From Lota lota (Eukaryota; Chordata; Actinopteri; Gadiformes; Lotidae): 64,000 bases of DNA. Every line of letters begins with the position of its first letter. Positions within the stretch are counted from its first letter, which is position 1. The position numbers and the translations under genes were made by a program. Positions 1 to 31,666 of this stretch are shown here, piece after piece. Location of the stretch: contig JACYXH010000216.1 of NCBI GenBank assembly GCA_026745465.1, positions 4,693,001 to 4,757,000 on the forward strand, in the 5' to 3' direction. The notes beneath the pieces were generated by a model. It had not been told where the DNA came from. It did no database searches and was given only the letters and a program-made list of their open reading frames with translations.

Positions 1-660
1 ACCACCACACACAAACACAGGGCTGGCTTGCTTACAAAAGGAAGGTTTCCGGAAAATGCCCTGGCTTGGCTGGCGGTTGGGAGTTCTATAAAGTGAGCAA
101 GACGTTTGTTGGACGCCATCTGGCCAGCTGCTGAACTTATCTGAGGGTAGACGAGATGGTGGCCAGGGGAGGGTTAATGGAAGCCGTGTCTCTTACTGAC
201 AATAGATGCCCCTCCTGCTGAACTGTCGAGATGGCCCCCTTTCTGGAAACCAGCCAGTGGCCAGAAAACTGACCCAAAGCGCCCCCTTGTGGCTGTTCCT
301 TTACCCTTTCATTATTGCAATTATTGTGTGGGGTTTTGGTAAGCCGGTCATTGATAAGCTGTTGGCTTGCCAATAACCTAGACTGTTAATCTAAGGGTCG
401 AAATGCTGCAAAATATATCGTCAGTTAGGCTATAAATTCAGTATGACATAACATAGTAATATAACAGTAGTTATATTTAATATATTAATTATATAATTTG
501 CCCACTGTTTAAAAACAAACTGGTTTAAGTTATATTGATTGAATAAAATAAACCTGCTTTTGACTAGCGGCCCATTGCTTTAATGAATTTTTACAAGACC
601 TATCAGTTTGACCTGCACCTAAACTACAGGCTCACTGTGTCTCTCTGCCTTGCGTCCCAG
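1..660. other. Intron of ptpn9 upstream of its first visible exon
   Basis: No exon recognised. The last 20 bases before 661 form a pyrimidine-rich acceptor ending in CAG. The rest is unique-looking, partly AT-rich DNA (about 400-560). Confidence 0.6.
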
Positions 661-2506
661 AGCGTGCGAGACCCGTCGGGAGCCTCCATCGCACTCTACA
701 CGGCCAAGCTCCACCACCCAAACAAGACTGGAAACCACGTGGTGCTGCAGGCCCTCTTCTACCTGCTGGACCGGGCCGTGGAGAGGTAGTACCAAGACCA
801 CCAGAAAAATACACATATTAAACTAATTTTGAAATGGATTGAGTTTTTCTTGGTAACACTTTACAATAAGGGTACATTGATTACCGATTACCTAACCCTA
901 TTATATAGCATAAGCACAGGGTTTAATTAAGTGTTAGGGTTAACCCTAACACTAACACTATTAAATAATGTATAAATGTTAGGTAACATGAACACAATTA
1001 GTAAATTACTACTAGACAATTATTAAACTGTTAATTAAATGTTAGTTGAAGCTTATTACAGCGTTAATTAATGGTTATGTCATCTACCGTTATTAAGTGT
1101 TACAGATTTCTTTGGTGTTGATTTGAAAAAAACAATTAATAGCATTAATTGTGTTAATGCTTTTATTGACCAATTGAGATACAATTGTTTCCTACTACCA
1201 TTAAAAAGATTACATTTGACCAAATACCCACTGTAAACACATTTTAAACATGATAAATACAGTCTGCCTTTCTCCTCCACAGCTTTGAGACGCAGAGGAA
1301 TGGCCTGGTGTTTATCTACGACATGGCCGGCTCCAACTATACAAACTTTGAGCTGGACCTCAGCAAGAAGATCCTCAATTTACTGAAGGTTTGCAACACC
1401 TTTTATACAAAGAAATGTTCATTGATGTGGGTGCCGAGCCCATTCTGGTGCGTCACTATTAAACAAAAAGTGAAGATGGGTATGCAGGACGATTTATTTT
1501 AGTCAAAGAAATGGTGATTCATTGTCATATATGTCATTGATACTATATTATTTCAAAATAAACGAATTTATAAATATATTGCAAATATTATGAACATATA
1601 TCAGTATCTAGTTCATGTCCAAGAACAGCTGTTTTTGTTTGATAGAAAAAAGTTTTTTCTAATGTTCCTCTGCTGTCTGGCCACCAGGGGGCGTTCCCGG
1701 CTAGGCTAAAGAAGGTTCTGATCGTTGGTGCCCCCGTGTGGTTCCGTGTGCCCTACAACCTGCTCAGCCTGCTGCTCAAGGAGAAATTGAGAGAGAGGGT
1801 AAAATTAAAATTCTAAATGGAGTTATATCGGTATATTTTATATTCCTGTAATGTATTACATACGTGCTACTCAAGATGAAGATGCTGGTGTTATAAAAAT
1901 GAAGCATAGCATAATAATGTTGAAATAGTAGTAGTAGTAACAACTCAGACATCTTTCTACTCCTCATATTGTGTAAATAGATATATTTTATGTACTTCTT
2001 TTTTGTCGTTTTTAGTCTTTAGTTAAATAAAAAATGTAATCTCTTGTTAATCTTGTTAGTGTAGCTGCGACATCCTGAATTCCCCGTCCGGTCTAGCACC
2101 GTACCCAACCTCTCGGGCCCGTCTCCTCTCCCTCAGGTCCAGATGGTTCGAATGCCGGAGCTGCGGCAGCACCTCCCCAGGGACTGTCTGCCCCAGCACC
2201 TGGGGGGTCTGCTGCCCCTGGACGCCTACAGCTGGAACCAGCAGCTGCTGGCGGGCCAGAACGGCCGCGTGGACCCGGTGGACGAGCTGGTGGGCATCCC
2301 CGTGGACGAGAGCTCCATCCACACGGCGGTGACGGGGTCCGATGCCATGCGGCCCCAAGACCTGCTTGCCCACCTGGGCCGACTGCAGCGGCTGGGGATC
2401 CACCAGGAGTATGACGAGATCCGCAACGATCCCCCACCGGGGACCTTCCACTGCGCACTGTAAGCTCTCGGGGAGGGGACTGGGCATGTGTGGCTCACGT
2501 GCCCCT

Positions 2507-2541
<35 letters not shown>

Positions 2542-5500
2542 TTTGTTTTGACAACACAATGCTACTCAGTTTTTTGTGAATGTCTGCTTATTTACTTATA
2601 TTAGATAATAAGTAAATAGTAGATGACCGAAACTCATGTCACACACACACACGACATTGCAATGTGGCACGACCATGGTGGGTTGTTTTTTTTTTACTGG
2701 ACTTTACCTCGTGTCCTCTCTGTTAATTATTCTCAGACAATTTGGGCAAGGGAAATTTGTTTTGCCTTTCGTACACCAGATGGATTTGAATAACTCACAG
2801 TGGGCAGATTTGGTTGCTAATCCAATTGTTGGGGATTCTTTTTTATGTGGTTTATGTGTTTTAATCTGCAAGTGTCTTTTGAGTCCCCTAAAATGTGCTA
2901 TACAAATAAAATGTATTTTTAGACCGAATTGGGTTAGAACAACCATTTCCTATCTGATAATTTCCATATTTTCTTGTTCTGAATAGAGCTGCTTGCAATC
3001 AGGAGCGGAATCGCTATGGCGACGTCCTTTGCCTGGACCAGACCAGAGTGCGTTTACAAGCCAGAAGGAGTGAGGTTAGTACCGTGAGGGGTTATTAGTC
3101 ACCATTACTCTACTGCAGTCCAGACTCGGGCTATCGTTGCTCAAACCAATGTTTTAGGACATATAATGATATAACTATTACATTAACTTGTTGTTCAGAA
3201 ATTTGTTATAACTTTTGAGTCATTTCAATATTAGTGACCAAGTGCTTGACATTATTACAGATAAATATGATCTGACCCACAGATTGAATAGGATGCATCG
3301 GTTTTCTAACTTTTGAAGCGTAGATTGGCATGAAACTTTCATGTGTTTTATAAGTTATTTACTTTGTGCCAACATTGTGTTTCTGCCAGAGATCAGACTA
3401 CATCAACGCTAGCTTCATGGATGGCTACAAACAGAAGAATGCATACATCGGTACTCAAGGTACTAATCAAACTATCAACTTTCAGAATGAAGCGAGTGTG
3501 GAGTGCATTGATGAAATGGAAGTCAGCAGTACAAGGGTTATTCTTGGCTCAGCCAGCACATCAGCCAATGGAACAGGAGAAATTTCTTAGGCATCACTTC
3601 AGTGTTCGCGTAACGTAACCACCATCATCCAATCAGCTTTAAGTAAGACGACTTTGTCCAATCAGCCTTGACTGAGATGAATGTGCCTTTTTTTGCCTTC
3701 ACCAAGTTGAATAGAAGGTCATGGTTTGGGTCTTGGGACCATTGAAACAAGTTCTGGAGATGGCATGCTCAGTGATCATCTTACACACAGCGAACCAAAA
3801 CTAGATTACACAACACAAAATGGAGTTGTCATCAAGTTACAATAAGCACATTTTTCATGAGAAGAATTTTTCAGAATTACTGTTGGTAACAGTCTTACTC
3901 TGCAAGGCCTTCATTAAAAATGTAATGCTTGCATCCTGTGTTGTGTGGTCCAGGTCCACTAGAAAGGACTTACGGTGATTTCTGGAGGATGATCTGGGAG
4001 CAGAATGTACTAGTCATCGTCATGACTACTAGGTATGACAAGCAATGACGTCTTTAAAACCGAAACGTTGGTCTTAATACTGTTGTGCTTTAATCAATGG
4101 GTTAAAATAATGTACAATTTATAGACATGCCATTTGGGTGGACGCTTTTATCCAAAGTGTTTTACAATATAGGGTGAGTGCATACATTCTTGGCATAGTG
4201 TTAATGCCATGCTAGGCTAGACACAACCACCCACTTTTTGTTAAATGGCTTTACATGCAGCACAAAAGCTGAGAAAAATCTAAAACATTTCCAAACAAGC
4301 TCTTCACCTCCACCTCAATCCATCCTCGGTCTCCATCTCATTTTTATTGTCTTACTTATTCTTGCATTCTATCTTTTATCTGCAAATATCTCAGATCTTT
4401 ACTTTATTTTTGCAAGGAGTGACTGAAATCAAGTATTCCAAAGCCATAGTTATTCACCAAAATGAAGCTGAAACGATGTGGTCTTCACAGGACGGACGAG
4501 GGGGGCCGGCAGAAGTGTGGGCAGTACTGGCCCCTGGAGGAGGGGGGCCAGGAGGTGTACGGCCACATGGCGGTGGTCAACCAGAGGGTGGACCACCACC
4601 CCCACTACAACCACATCTCCCTGGAGCTGCACAACACCGAGGTAGCGCCACCACTTCCAACGAGTCCCTTACTGACGTCCATCCTTTCGGGGACAAAGGC
4701 CGGCGACGGTCCAACCAAGACCCATGTCCACACTAAATTAACCAAACAAAATTTAAAAAAACAACGCTGTTTATGTGTCCACACTATGGCAGAAAAATAA
4801 AAAAGTGCTGTTTTCAAAATATACTTGGATACCATACTAGCTTTTTATTAAAAATAATTATAATTTTAACAAGGGTTTTCGAAATGCAGTCCAATATCCA
4901 CACTAAAGAAGTTATCCACCATCTTTTCCACTTTGAATGGAAACGTAGTGCAGACAGGAAGCACAAAGCAGGAAAGAAAATAAGATGCTTATACACATTT
5001 ATCTGGCGTAGTGTGGAGATAACCTTAACTAATCAATGTTTGACACTTGGGGCTGTATTATTTATTTAGAACTAAGAAATACTTTAAATAACCACATTAT
5101 TTTAATGGGATGAACGTAGTTATTTAATGGGACAGCTATGAATATATCACACGTGTGTACACACACGCGTACATTTGTATTTTCAGTATATACTGAAGGC
5201 ACAGAACTTAGAAAGAATGCTGTTTACACATCTGACACCTGGCATTATCCCAATGCTAACATCCTTAACCACAGGACACCAGAACATCTGTTCAAACAAA
5301 GGTAATACAGTTACTCTTTCTGATTGGCTGAAAATGGTGCTAGGTGAGGTCACTTACCATGGAACTTATGGCAAGTACCCAAATTCAGAAAGTTGTTTCA
5401 ACCTCAAAACGCGTTACCCGAGAGGTTCTTATCTGGTCCATGATGGAAGCTATTTGTGGACCTTTCCTTCAGTACAATAGATGACCCGTTTTTTGACTGT

Positions 5501-6653
5501 GTGGTATTTTGTTTACAAATGTCATGTTCATATGGATAGCCAAGTGAATGTTTCCATACACAGGGACAGTACAAATTATATTCAAGATTCAATGCATTCT
5601 ATCCAAAATTCTTTCATCAGCAAGAATTTTGCTGATGCTTTTGTCCAAAGTGACAGCAGTGAGTCTCACATACATGTCATTGAGGAGCAAGTAAGGGCTA
5701 TGCATCTTGCTCAAGGATAACTACAAGTAGTCTGAAAACTCTGAGAATCTAACCCATAACCTTCTGGCTGGGAATAAAACCATTTACATTTAGTCCTTTA
5801 GGAGATTTATTTTGTCCAAAGTGACTTGCACGTGAGGAGAACAAGCTTAAATTCATACAAATCTGATAAAGATTCTAAATGCACCACATCACTATCCTGC
5901 CAGCCTTGGTTGTATATTTTCTTGGTTGCTTGGACCTTATCCCCTAGCGTCTCGGTTCTGTGTGCCCCACCAGACGTGTGAACAGAGGCAGCTCAGTCAC
6001 TTCCAGTACCTGAGCTGGCCGGACTACGGGGTGCCCACCTCGGCCGTGACCCTCATCGACTTCCTGGGAGCCGTGAAGAGACAGCAGAAGGTCATGGTGA
6101 AGGGTCTGGGGTCCCAGTGGGCCGGACACCCTCTGGGGCCCCCCATGGTGGTCCACTGCAGCGCAGGGATCGGGAGAACGGGTACACAACGACTACACAC
6201 ACACTTGCTACACGCACTCTTTACGCACACTTCGCAGTTTCACTTCACCACCTTCTTCTGCGGATCACACGGAAAACAAACCCGAGTTTTGTTTCACGAG
6301 TACACCTTTTGGAATATTAATGTGAAAGGTAGGCCAAAACATAGAAAAGATCTGTTCACACATTTAATAGTGTTGACACTGACTAAATGTATCATTGGGC
6401 AGTTTTGCACGAATAGCACATTGTATAAAGTTGTGATTGATGTGCGCCGCTGTGCTCCACAGGTACATTCTGTGCCCTGGACATCTGTCTGTCCCAGCTG
6501 CAGGACGTAGGCACGCTCAATGTGCGGCAGACGGTGCGCCGCATGAGGACCCAGAGGGCCTTCAGCATCCAAACCCCAGACCAGTACTTCTTCTGCCACA
6601 ACGCCATCCTGGAACACGCCCAGCGACAAGGCCTGCTGCCGGCCAATCAGTGA
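661..6653 (+). CDS. ptpn9: Tyrosine-protein phosphatase non-receptor type 9 (PTP-MEG2), 3' ten coding exons
   Basis: Coding exons: 661-785, 1283-1388, 1688-1798, 2137-2459, 2987-3074, 3390-3459, 3954-4032, 4491-4641, 5974-6181, 6463-6653 (TGA 6651-6653). All junctions are GT/AG and phases join cleanly, giving 483 codons in the window. The first four exons encode most of the Sec14/CRAL-TRIO domain ([42 protein letters not shown]). The PTP domain follows: the pTyr-recognition loop [15 protein letters not shown] in exon 3390-3459, the WPD loop LSWPDYGVP at about 6013-6039, and the catalytic P-loop [11 protein letters not shown] split across 6181/6463, with catalytic Cys and Arg present. Family knowledge: a secretory-vesicle phosphatase whose Sec14 domain binds phosphoinositides or phosphatidylserine and which regulates vesicle fusion. 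About 100 N-terminal residues are expected upstream of the window. Recognised from close similarity to the human protein throughout; no disabling change seen. Whether this is the a or b teleost paralog cannot be decided here. Confidence 0.96.
851..1105. mobile_element. MITE-like element with terminal inverted repeats, in a ptpn9 intron
   Basis: The left end reads TGGTAACACTTTACAATAAG and the right end is its imperfect reverse complement (TTATTAAGTGTTACA, about 1090-1104). The TGGTAACACTTTA start is a form I associate with abundant short teleost DNA transposons. The interior is AT-rich with repeated TTAATTAA and TGTTAG motifs and a 24-bp perfect palindrome at 930-953. No coding capacity and no clear target duplication seen. 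Confidence 0.5.
2508..2538. repeat. Poly-C run of 31 bases
   Basis: Uninterrupted C run starting 49 bases after the ptpn9 exon end at 2459 (donor GTAAGC). Confidence 0.9.
4642..5973. other. ptpn9 intron holding dispersed repeat fragments
   Basis: No exon lies between 4641 and 5974. Around 5630-5770 is a reverse-oriented copy of a dispersed teleost repeat (GCTTTTGTCCAAAGTGACAG, later GCATCTTGCTCAAGGA), and about 5785-5850 holds a second partial copy (TTTACATTTAGTCC, TTTGTCCAAAGTGACTTGCA). A further short copy sits near 4128-4165 in the preceding intron (GACGCTTTTATCCAAAG). These look like tail pieces of a SINE or related element. Confidence 0.5.
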
Positions 6654-10843
<4,190 letters not shown>

Positions 10844-11030
10844 AGATGCATGCCACACCCCGCCCCCAGGGGAGGTGTGGGCGGGGAGGGGGTGGGGTGG
10901 GGGTGGCTGTGGGGGGGGTGGGGGGGGGGTCGTTGGGGGGGGGGGGGGGGGTGGGGGGTTTGCCGAGGGTGGGTGGTGTGGGGGGTGGGGTTAGGGGTGG
11001 GTGGGGGGGTGTGTGGGGGGGGAGATGGCT
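10844..11030. repeat. G/T-rich low-complexity shoulder of the G tract
   Basis: Runs of 4-12 G separated by T, TT or short mixed motifs. A short ATGCATGCCACACCCCGCCC segment at about 10845-10865 interrupts it. Confidence 0.8.
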
Positions 11031-11904
11031 CTAGTCGTGTTTTGGTCCAATGTTATGTTCTCTCAACTCCCCGCAGTGCTTGTTTTTGCATTAGATTCGA
11101 ATATATTTGTTTTGAACAGTGAATGCACTATACTCGTGAGGCACCCACATCGCTTAAATGTCTTCTTCAAATTACGAATTGAGCGTCGACGAGTCAGTCC
11201 AGTCGAATGCATGCCATTGCAGCCGAAGTTAAGCGATATGGCAGAATATAATCATTTAAAAAAGAATAATGATCGTCGTTGAATGTGAATGTATCTGCTC
11301 GGATGAAGAAGGAATCCCGGGCTAGTGTTTCAACTCCGCCTCTCGTGGGCGATGCTTTATTTTGGAAGTACAACCTTTTGGTGGCTTTGTATTGAGACGT
11401 CCGTGTGCCGATTGGCTGTTGTGTACAGAAATGGGGGACGAAGAACGCAAAGTCAGCCATAAATCCCTCCTACAATATCACGTGTACACCGACTCGCGGA
11501 AGTATTATTATTTTTTTTGCACGATCAAAGTAGTAAATTCGTGCATTTGTGGCGATGTGCCATACAAAACAATGGCAACAACACTACCTACTTTTATTAC
11601 TGTAGCAAAATGAAGGTATGTGTGCATCGTTGTGGGGACAAGTGTGTGCGTGATGGGGGGACACCTGCCATACCAATTTTCTACGCAGTAGTAAATATAT
11701 TTGTTATATTGATGTGGTGGATCCGTAAGTGGAGCGAAACACTCAATTGTGCTGAGAAATATAAACCAGACCCCGAATAGTCATCCTGGCGTTATCGCGC
11801 TTCAAGTCAAAATGGGCTTGATAGCAGCGCTGCATAAATTGCTGATTGACAGTTCAAGGCCACAATCCGATGTATTCGAACCTCCTTCTTGCGGCTCATC
11901 TAAG

Positions 11905-11985
11905 GTAATGACCAATGACATCGTAGATTGGGCGGGGGTGACCGAAAGCTATGACCAATGCCATTGTAGAAGGGGCGGGGTTAAT
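11905..11985 (+). promoter_or_regulatory. Probable sin3a core promoter: duplicated CCAAT + GC-box modules
   Basis: Two similar modules 43 bp apart. The first has CCAAT (11912-11916) followed by a GC box GGGCGGGG (11930-11937); the second has CCAAT (11955-11959) followed by GGGGCGGGG (11972-11980). CCAAT binds NF-Y and GC boxes bind Sp1-family factors. They lie about 1.5 kb upstream of the sin3a start codon in a region without repeats, consistent with a TATA-less housekeeping promoter. Transcription start and 5' UTR exon are not proven. Confidence 0.5.
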
Positions 11986-12059
11986 TGCGGAGACCACGCC
12001 TATTACAAGGAACCAACCGAACGGAGATTGTTTTCCTCTCGGGGTAAATTTTAATTTAG

Positions 12060-12209
12060 CACTTACAAGATTGTTCATATAAACTGTTTATATTTTACTT
12101 CTCATAAATCACGTTAGCGTACTCCTCCGGCGATCCTTTGATGGTTTCCCATCAGTAAGCGAACATTACGGAATCGTCTACCAACTTCAGCTGGCTATTA
12201 AGGAGAGTG
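12060..12209 (+). other. Possible noncoding first exon of sin3a
   Basis: A good splice donor (GAGAGTG followed by GTGAGTTC) ends this stretch at 12209, downstream of the CCAAT/GC-box cluster. A matching acceptor (TTCTCCAG) lies at 13491-13497, 31 bases before the sin3a ATG. The left edge is arbitrary. Confidence 0.3.
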
Positions 12210-12970
12210 GTGAGTTCAGTCAAATTCATTCAACGTGCTAACTTGGCTAAGTAACGATGCCACGATTTTAAAAATGCAATGCAAATGCAAAGAAGTGAGG
12301 CATTCACATCTCCATCATAGTCGTAGCCATGCTATGGGCCTGTTTATAAACGCGCCTTTACGTGTTGCCTAAGCTGTGAATATGTTGGACAGTTTACCAT
12401 ATCGCTAACGGTTAGCCGCATGTGCCTTGCTCGTAGCCCGGATTGTGTCCGGAGTCTAGCGACTCGTGTTGTTTACATTAGCGAGCTGCTAACCATCGGC
12501 GGTACAACCTGCTCCGCGGCGACCAAGTGGTCTGCAAGTGAATTGCTGTTCTTTTTTTTTAGCCAGATAAACAATGCTAAGATGTTACTAACATCCCAAT
12601 AAAAAACGACCTCGATGCATGGCTGCATCCCGGTGCTCTGCACCGGCGCCATGCTCTAAATGGCGGGTGTGTGGAGAACTCGAGGTCGGTGCTTACGTTG
12701 CGAGGCCTCGCAGCGAAAGGGGGGCGGTCACTGAAACCAACAAGTTGGGAATCATAATCACCAAAGCATAACGCGTTTATAAAGTACCTGACGAGAACGA
12801 TTCACGGTCGGTTATCCGAACGGGTATTGAAGGTTGGGATAGTGCTTGGCTTAACGGCTCTGTACACCTCGATGAACATGACGGAGAGCATCTGTCGGAC
12901 GAGGTCTGTAGCTGTAGTGTTACTAGCCGTCAGCATTTTTAAAAAAATAAAATAAAAAATAAAATAAAAA

Positions 12971-13026
<56 letters not shown>

Positions 13027-13497
13027 CAGAACAACTTTGTCTGTACCACCGTCATTCATTCTGTTCCCCCGTAGTTAGTCGTTAGTTAGGAAGGGATTTG
13101 TGAATGGCAGATGCCCACGTTCACCTAACACCTGTTCTCTTTTTTTCTTCTTGCATCGGTGACGTAGTCGGTACATTTCATTGGCTACGCTGGACTGCGA
13201 AAAAAACGTTATTGTATGTTTCACTTCAGTGTGTGTATTCTACGAAGGTTAGAATATGCTAAAACCATGTGGGTTTTTACGTTCAAATGGTGTACCTTTT
13301 GACTTTCCCATTTAAAACCAAAATAACCAACCAAGTCACCTCAATATATGTAATTTCTTACTGATGGTGCTAATTGTAAAAACACAATGACAACGCCACC
13401 TAGTTATTAATGAAGTCAATCTACATGTTCAGCAAATGCATAACATGCACATTGAAGCGTTGCATTCTCAAGCTTGCTATGTGTTGTCATTCTCCAG
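12210..13497 (+). other. Likely 5' intron of sin3a
   Basis: No coding exon found. It contains an (AT)n microsatellite at about 12974-13024 preceded by an AAATAAAA-rich stretch, and a TTTTTTTT run near 12551. It probably separates a 5' UTR exon from the first coding exon. Confidence 0.35.
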
Positions 13498-13528
13498 GTC
13501 CCTCAGCCCCCTCGAGCATGAGTTCATA

Positions 13529-28928
<15,400 letters not shown>

Positions 28929-29659
28929 CGTTGGCGCCCCAAACTAGTGACACTAGTGTGTTGTTGTTTTGGTTTGTTTTGGTTTTAAAGAGGAGAAGAA
29001 AGGGGGATGGGGGTTTAAAAGTGGTGGGGGGTGGGGGCTTCTGGTTCTGGTTCATTGAGCTAGCTGGTGTTGTCGATTAGGGTTGAAACCTGGGGCGGCT
29101 GGATCACCAACATCATTATTAATATTATGTTTTTGATCAGCGTTTTCAGCTGGGCCCACTGTTTTCTCTTGCAGGGCTTTTATTTTGGCGATGCCAACCA
29201 AAAAAGAAATAATGTTTTTTTCCGCGTGCCAGTCACTACACTGAGCTATACCAGCACTTCTAGCCATAGTCCAAGCTTTCCCAAGAGCTTCCGGTTGCTT
29301 CTGAGAAAAAGGGCTTTTTGTAGAGAGCGGGAAGCAAAAGCCTTTATACTATATTTAACAGACCTGTTCTTCCACGGAAAGCTCCTTTTCTAAAACACAG
29401 TAAATCTATCCAGCAGTTTATTTTTTTTGTGATACTTCATAACCCTGGGAAAGCAGTGAGGTGGTCAAGTGCACTTATGTAGAACGAGGAATAGCAACTT
29501 CTCAGACCAACTTTTTACCCCCCGGACCGAAGGCTTGGTCACTTGGGGACAACCCAAGACTGGTACAACAGAGTCCATGGTCTTTTGAGACCAGTAATCC
29601 CAGGCAAAGCTTGGCACCTAGCAATAGACATAGAGAGAGTCTTGGTAGTTAATCGTTTG

Positions 29660-30100
29660 ACAGAGACAGATAAACATATTACCGGCCGTAAGATAAAGAG
29701 AGCGAGACATGTACCTACAATGAGACCGCAAGAGAGATGGACACATGTACCTACCTGCCATAAGACCGAGAGAGGGAAACCTGTACCTACCATTAGACAG
29801 AGAGGGACCTAGTATCTGCCATCAGACAGAGCGTGAGAGAGAGACATGTACCTACCTACCATTAGACTGAGAGGGAGAGATAGACCTTGTACCTGTGATT
29901 AGACAGAGAGGGAGAGACACCTAGTACCTGTTATTAGGCAGAGGGAGAGAGAAATAGAGAGAGACCTGGAAACTACCATTAGACAGATGGGGGAGAGAGA
30001 CCTGGTACCTGCTATTAGACCAAGGGAGAGAGAAAGGGACCTAGTAGTTACCATTAGACAGAAGGGGAGAGAGACCTGGTAGCTACCATTAGAGGAACAT
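29660..30100. repeat. Degenerate tandem repeat (ACCATTAGACAGAGAGGGAG units)
   Basis: Imperfect units of roughly 40-55 bases containing GTACCTACCATTAGAC and GAGAGGGAGAGA occur at least eight times. Unit length and sequence vary, so it is an old, diverged minisatellite. Confidence 0.75.
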
Positions 30101-30458
30101 GTTATTTTGGTTCTAGCAGCATTGAAGTTATTGCGTCCGCGTCCCAAACAGTATTGTGGGGTTAAGAGTAGGATGTGCACTGTTGCATTTTATGTAAATG
30201 AATGCAAATAATAAATAAACAAGAGTAAAACAAGAGGGTTATATATTAGCCCGTGCAACACTGTTTGGCGACCTCAGACTGTAAAATCATAAAGCTCATG
30301 AATGTCAGATACTGACATGTATTCCAGTGTATGCGTTGTGTGTGAGTGTATATATATTAGTTATATTAACACCAATGATCCTGGCCGCCCCAGTACTCAA
30401 ACTTCCATTTGTTTTTAAATCACTAGCATAAGGTCCTTCACCAATACACCAGCTCGCT

Positions 30459-30619
<161 letters not shown>

Positions 30620-31666
30620 CTCCTTCCGGCAGACCGACTGCAATGTAAATAATTTGTATATATTCTCAGACTTTTTATGACAGATTTGTGTTGTTGTGCT
30701 AGTAATACTTTCCATGCTTATTGCTGATGTTACTGGTAAATGGCAAAAGTAGTATGTATAAGAAGACTGACATACAAGACCGTTTATTACAGTTTTTACC
30801 AAAGGGAGTTTATTACAAAAGATATGATCCCGCGCCCCCCCTCGACACACACACAAAGTGTGTAATTTTTGTTATTTTTAATTTCTCTAGTTACACTTTT
30901 TTAAGTAGAATTGTATCCAGGTCTTATATATGGAATAACTGTTGATAAATATATATATTATATTTTCCTCTGCTTATAATTTTCTTTCCCCATCATGTGT
31001 TTGTTTTGTTTTCTCGGATTGTGACGAGGACTGGTTTGATTATATTCACTGCCCCTGTGACACTGTGACACTGTCCCTTGGCTACAGGAAGTGGCTCAAC
31101 CAAGGGTTCAGTTAACAGGAAGTTCCTCCACTGCTCCCCTCCCCCCGAATAGACTCCTTTATGCAGAGAACACAAATCAAACACCTCATCTCCATATTTT
31201 TGATAATAGAAAATGTCACAAAGCATGTCTTTTCGCCTGTTTATTGAGACATTATTTAAAGTAATAATAAAACTATTTGTAGCCTACACAGTTTATTTTG
31301 TATTTTTATTGTATTTTTTTGTAGTTCCTTGAGTTTTGTTTCTTGTTGCCTGTCTTTTAGACTCCAGCTGTTGGAGTGTGTTGTCTTGTGTATAATAATT
31401 GAGCGATTTTATTCAGTCCATGCAATGCACATGGTTTTGTCTTTGTGTATGGTGCAGTCACAACTTTTCACGTTGTATATAATAAACAGACTTTTTACAT
31501 GATGCTACAGGGAGGCTCAATACTGTTCATTTTGCATGTGTTATACAGCTTTGACATGTGGGAACTGTCCACTAACTAACCGATGTATAGTTATAACTTG
31601 CAGATCCTTTGTTCATTTTTTTTTTAACATTACATTTAGTCATTGAGCAGTGTTATGTAAACCAAC

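Noticed and set aside
2056-2559. 167-codon minus-strand open frame opposite ptpn9 exon 2137-2459
   Set aside because: Shadow frame that ends in a poly-Gly run from the poly-C repeat; no similarity recognised.
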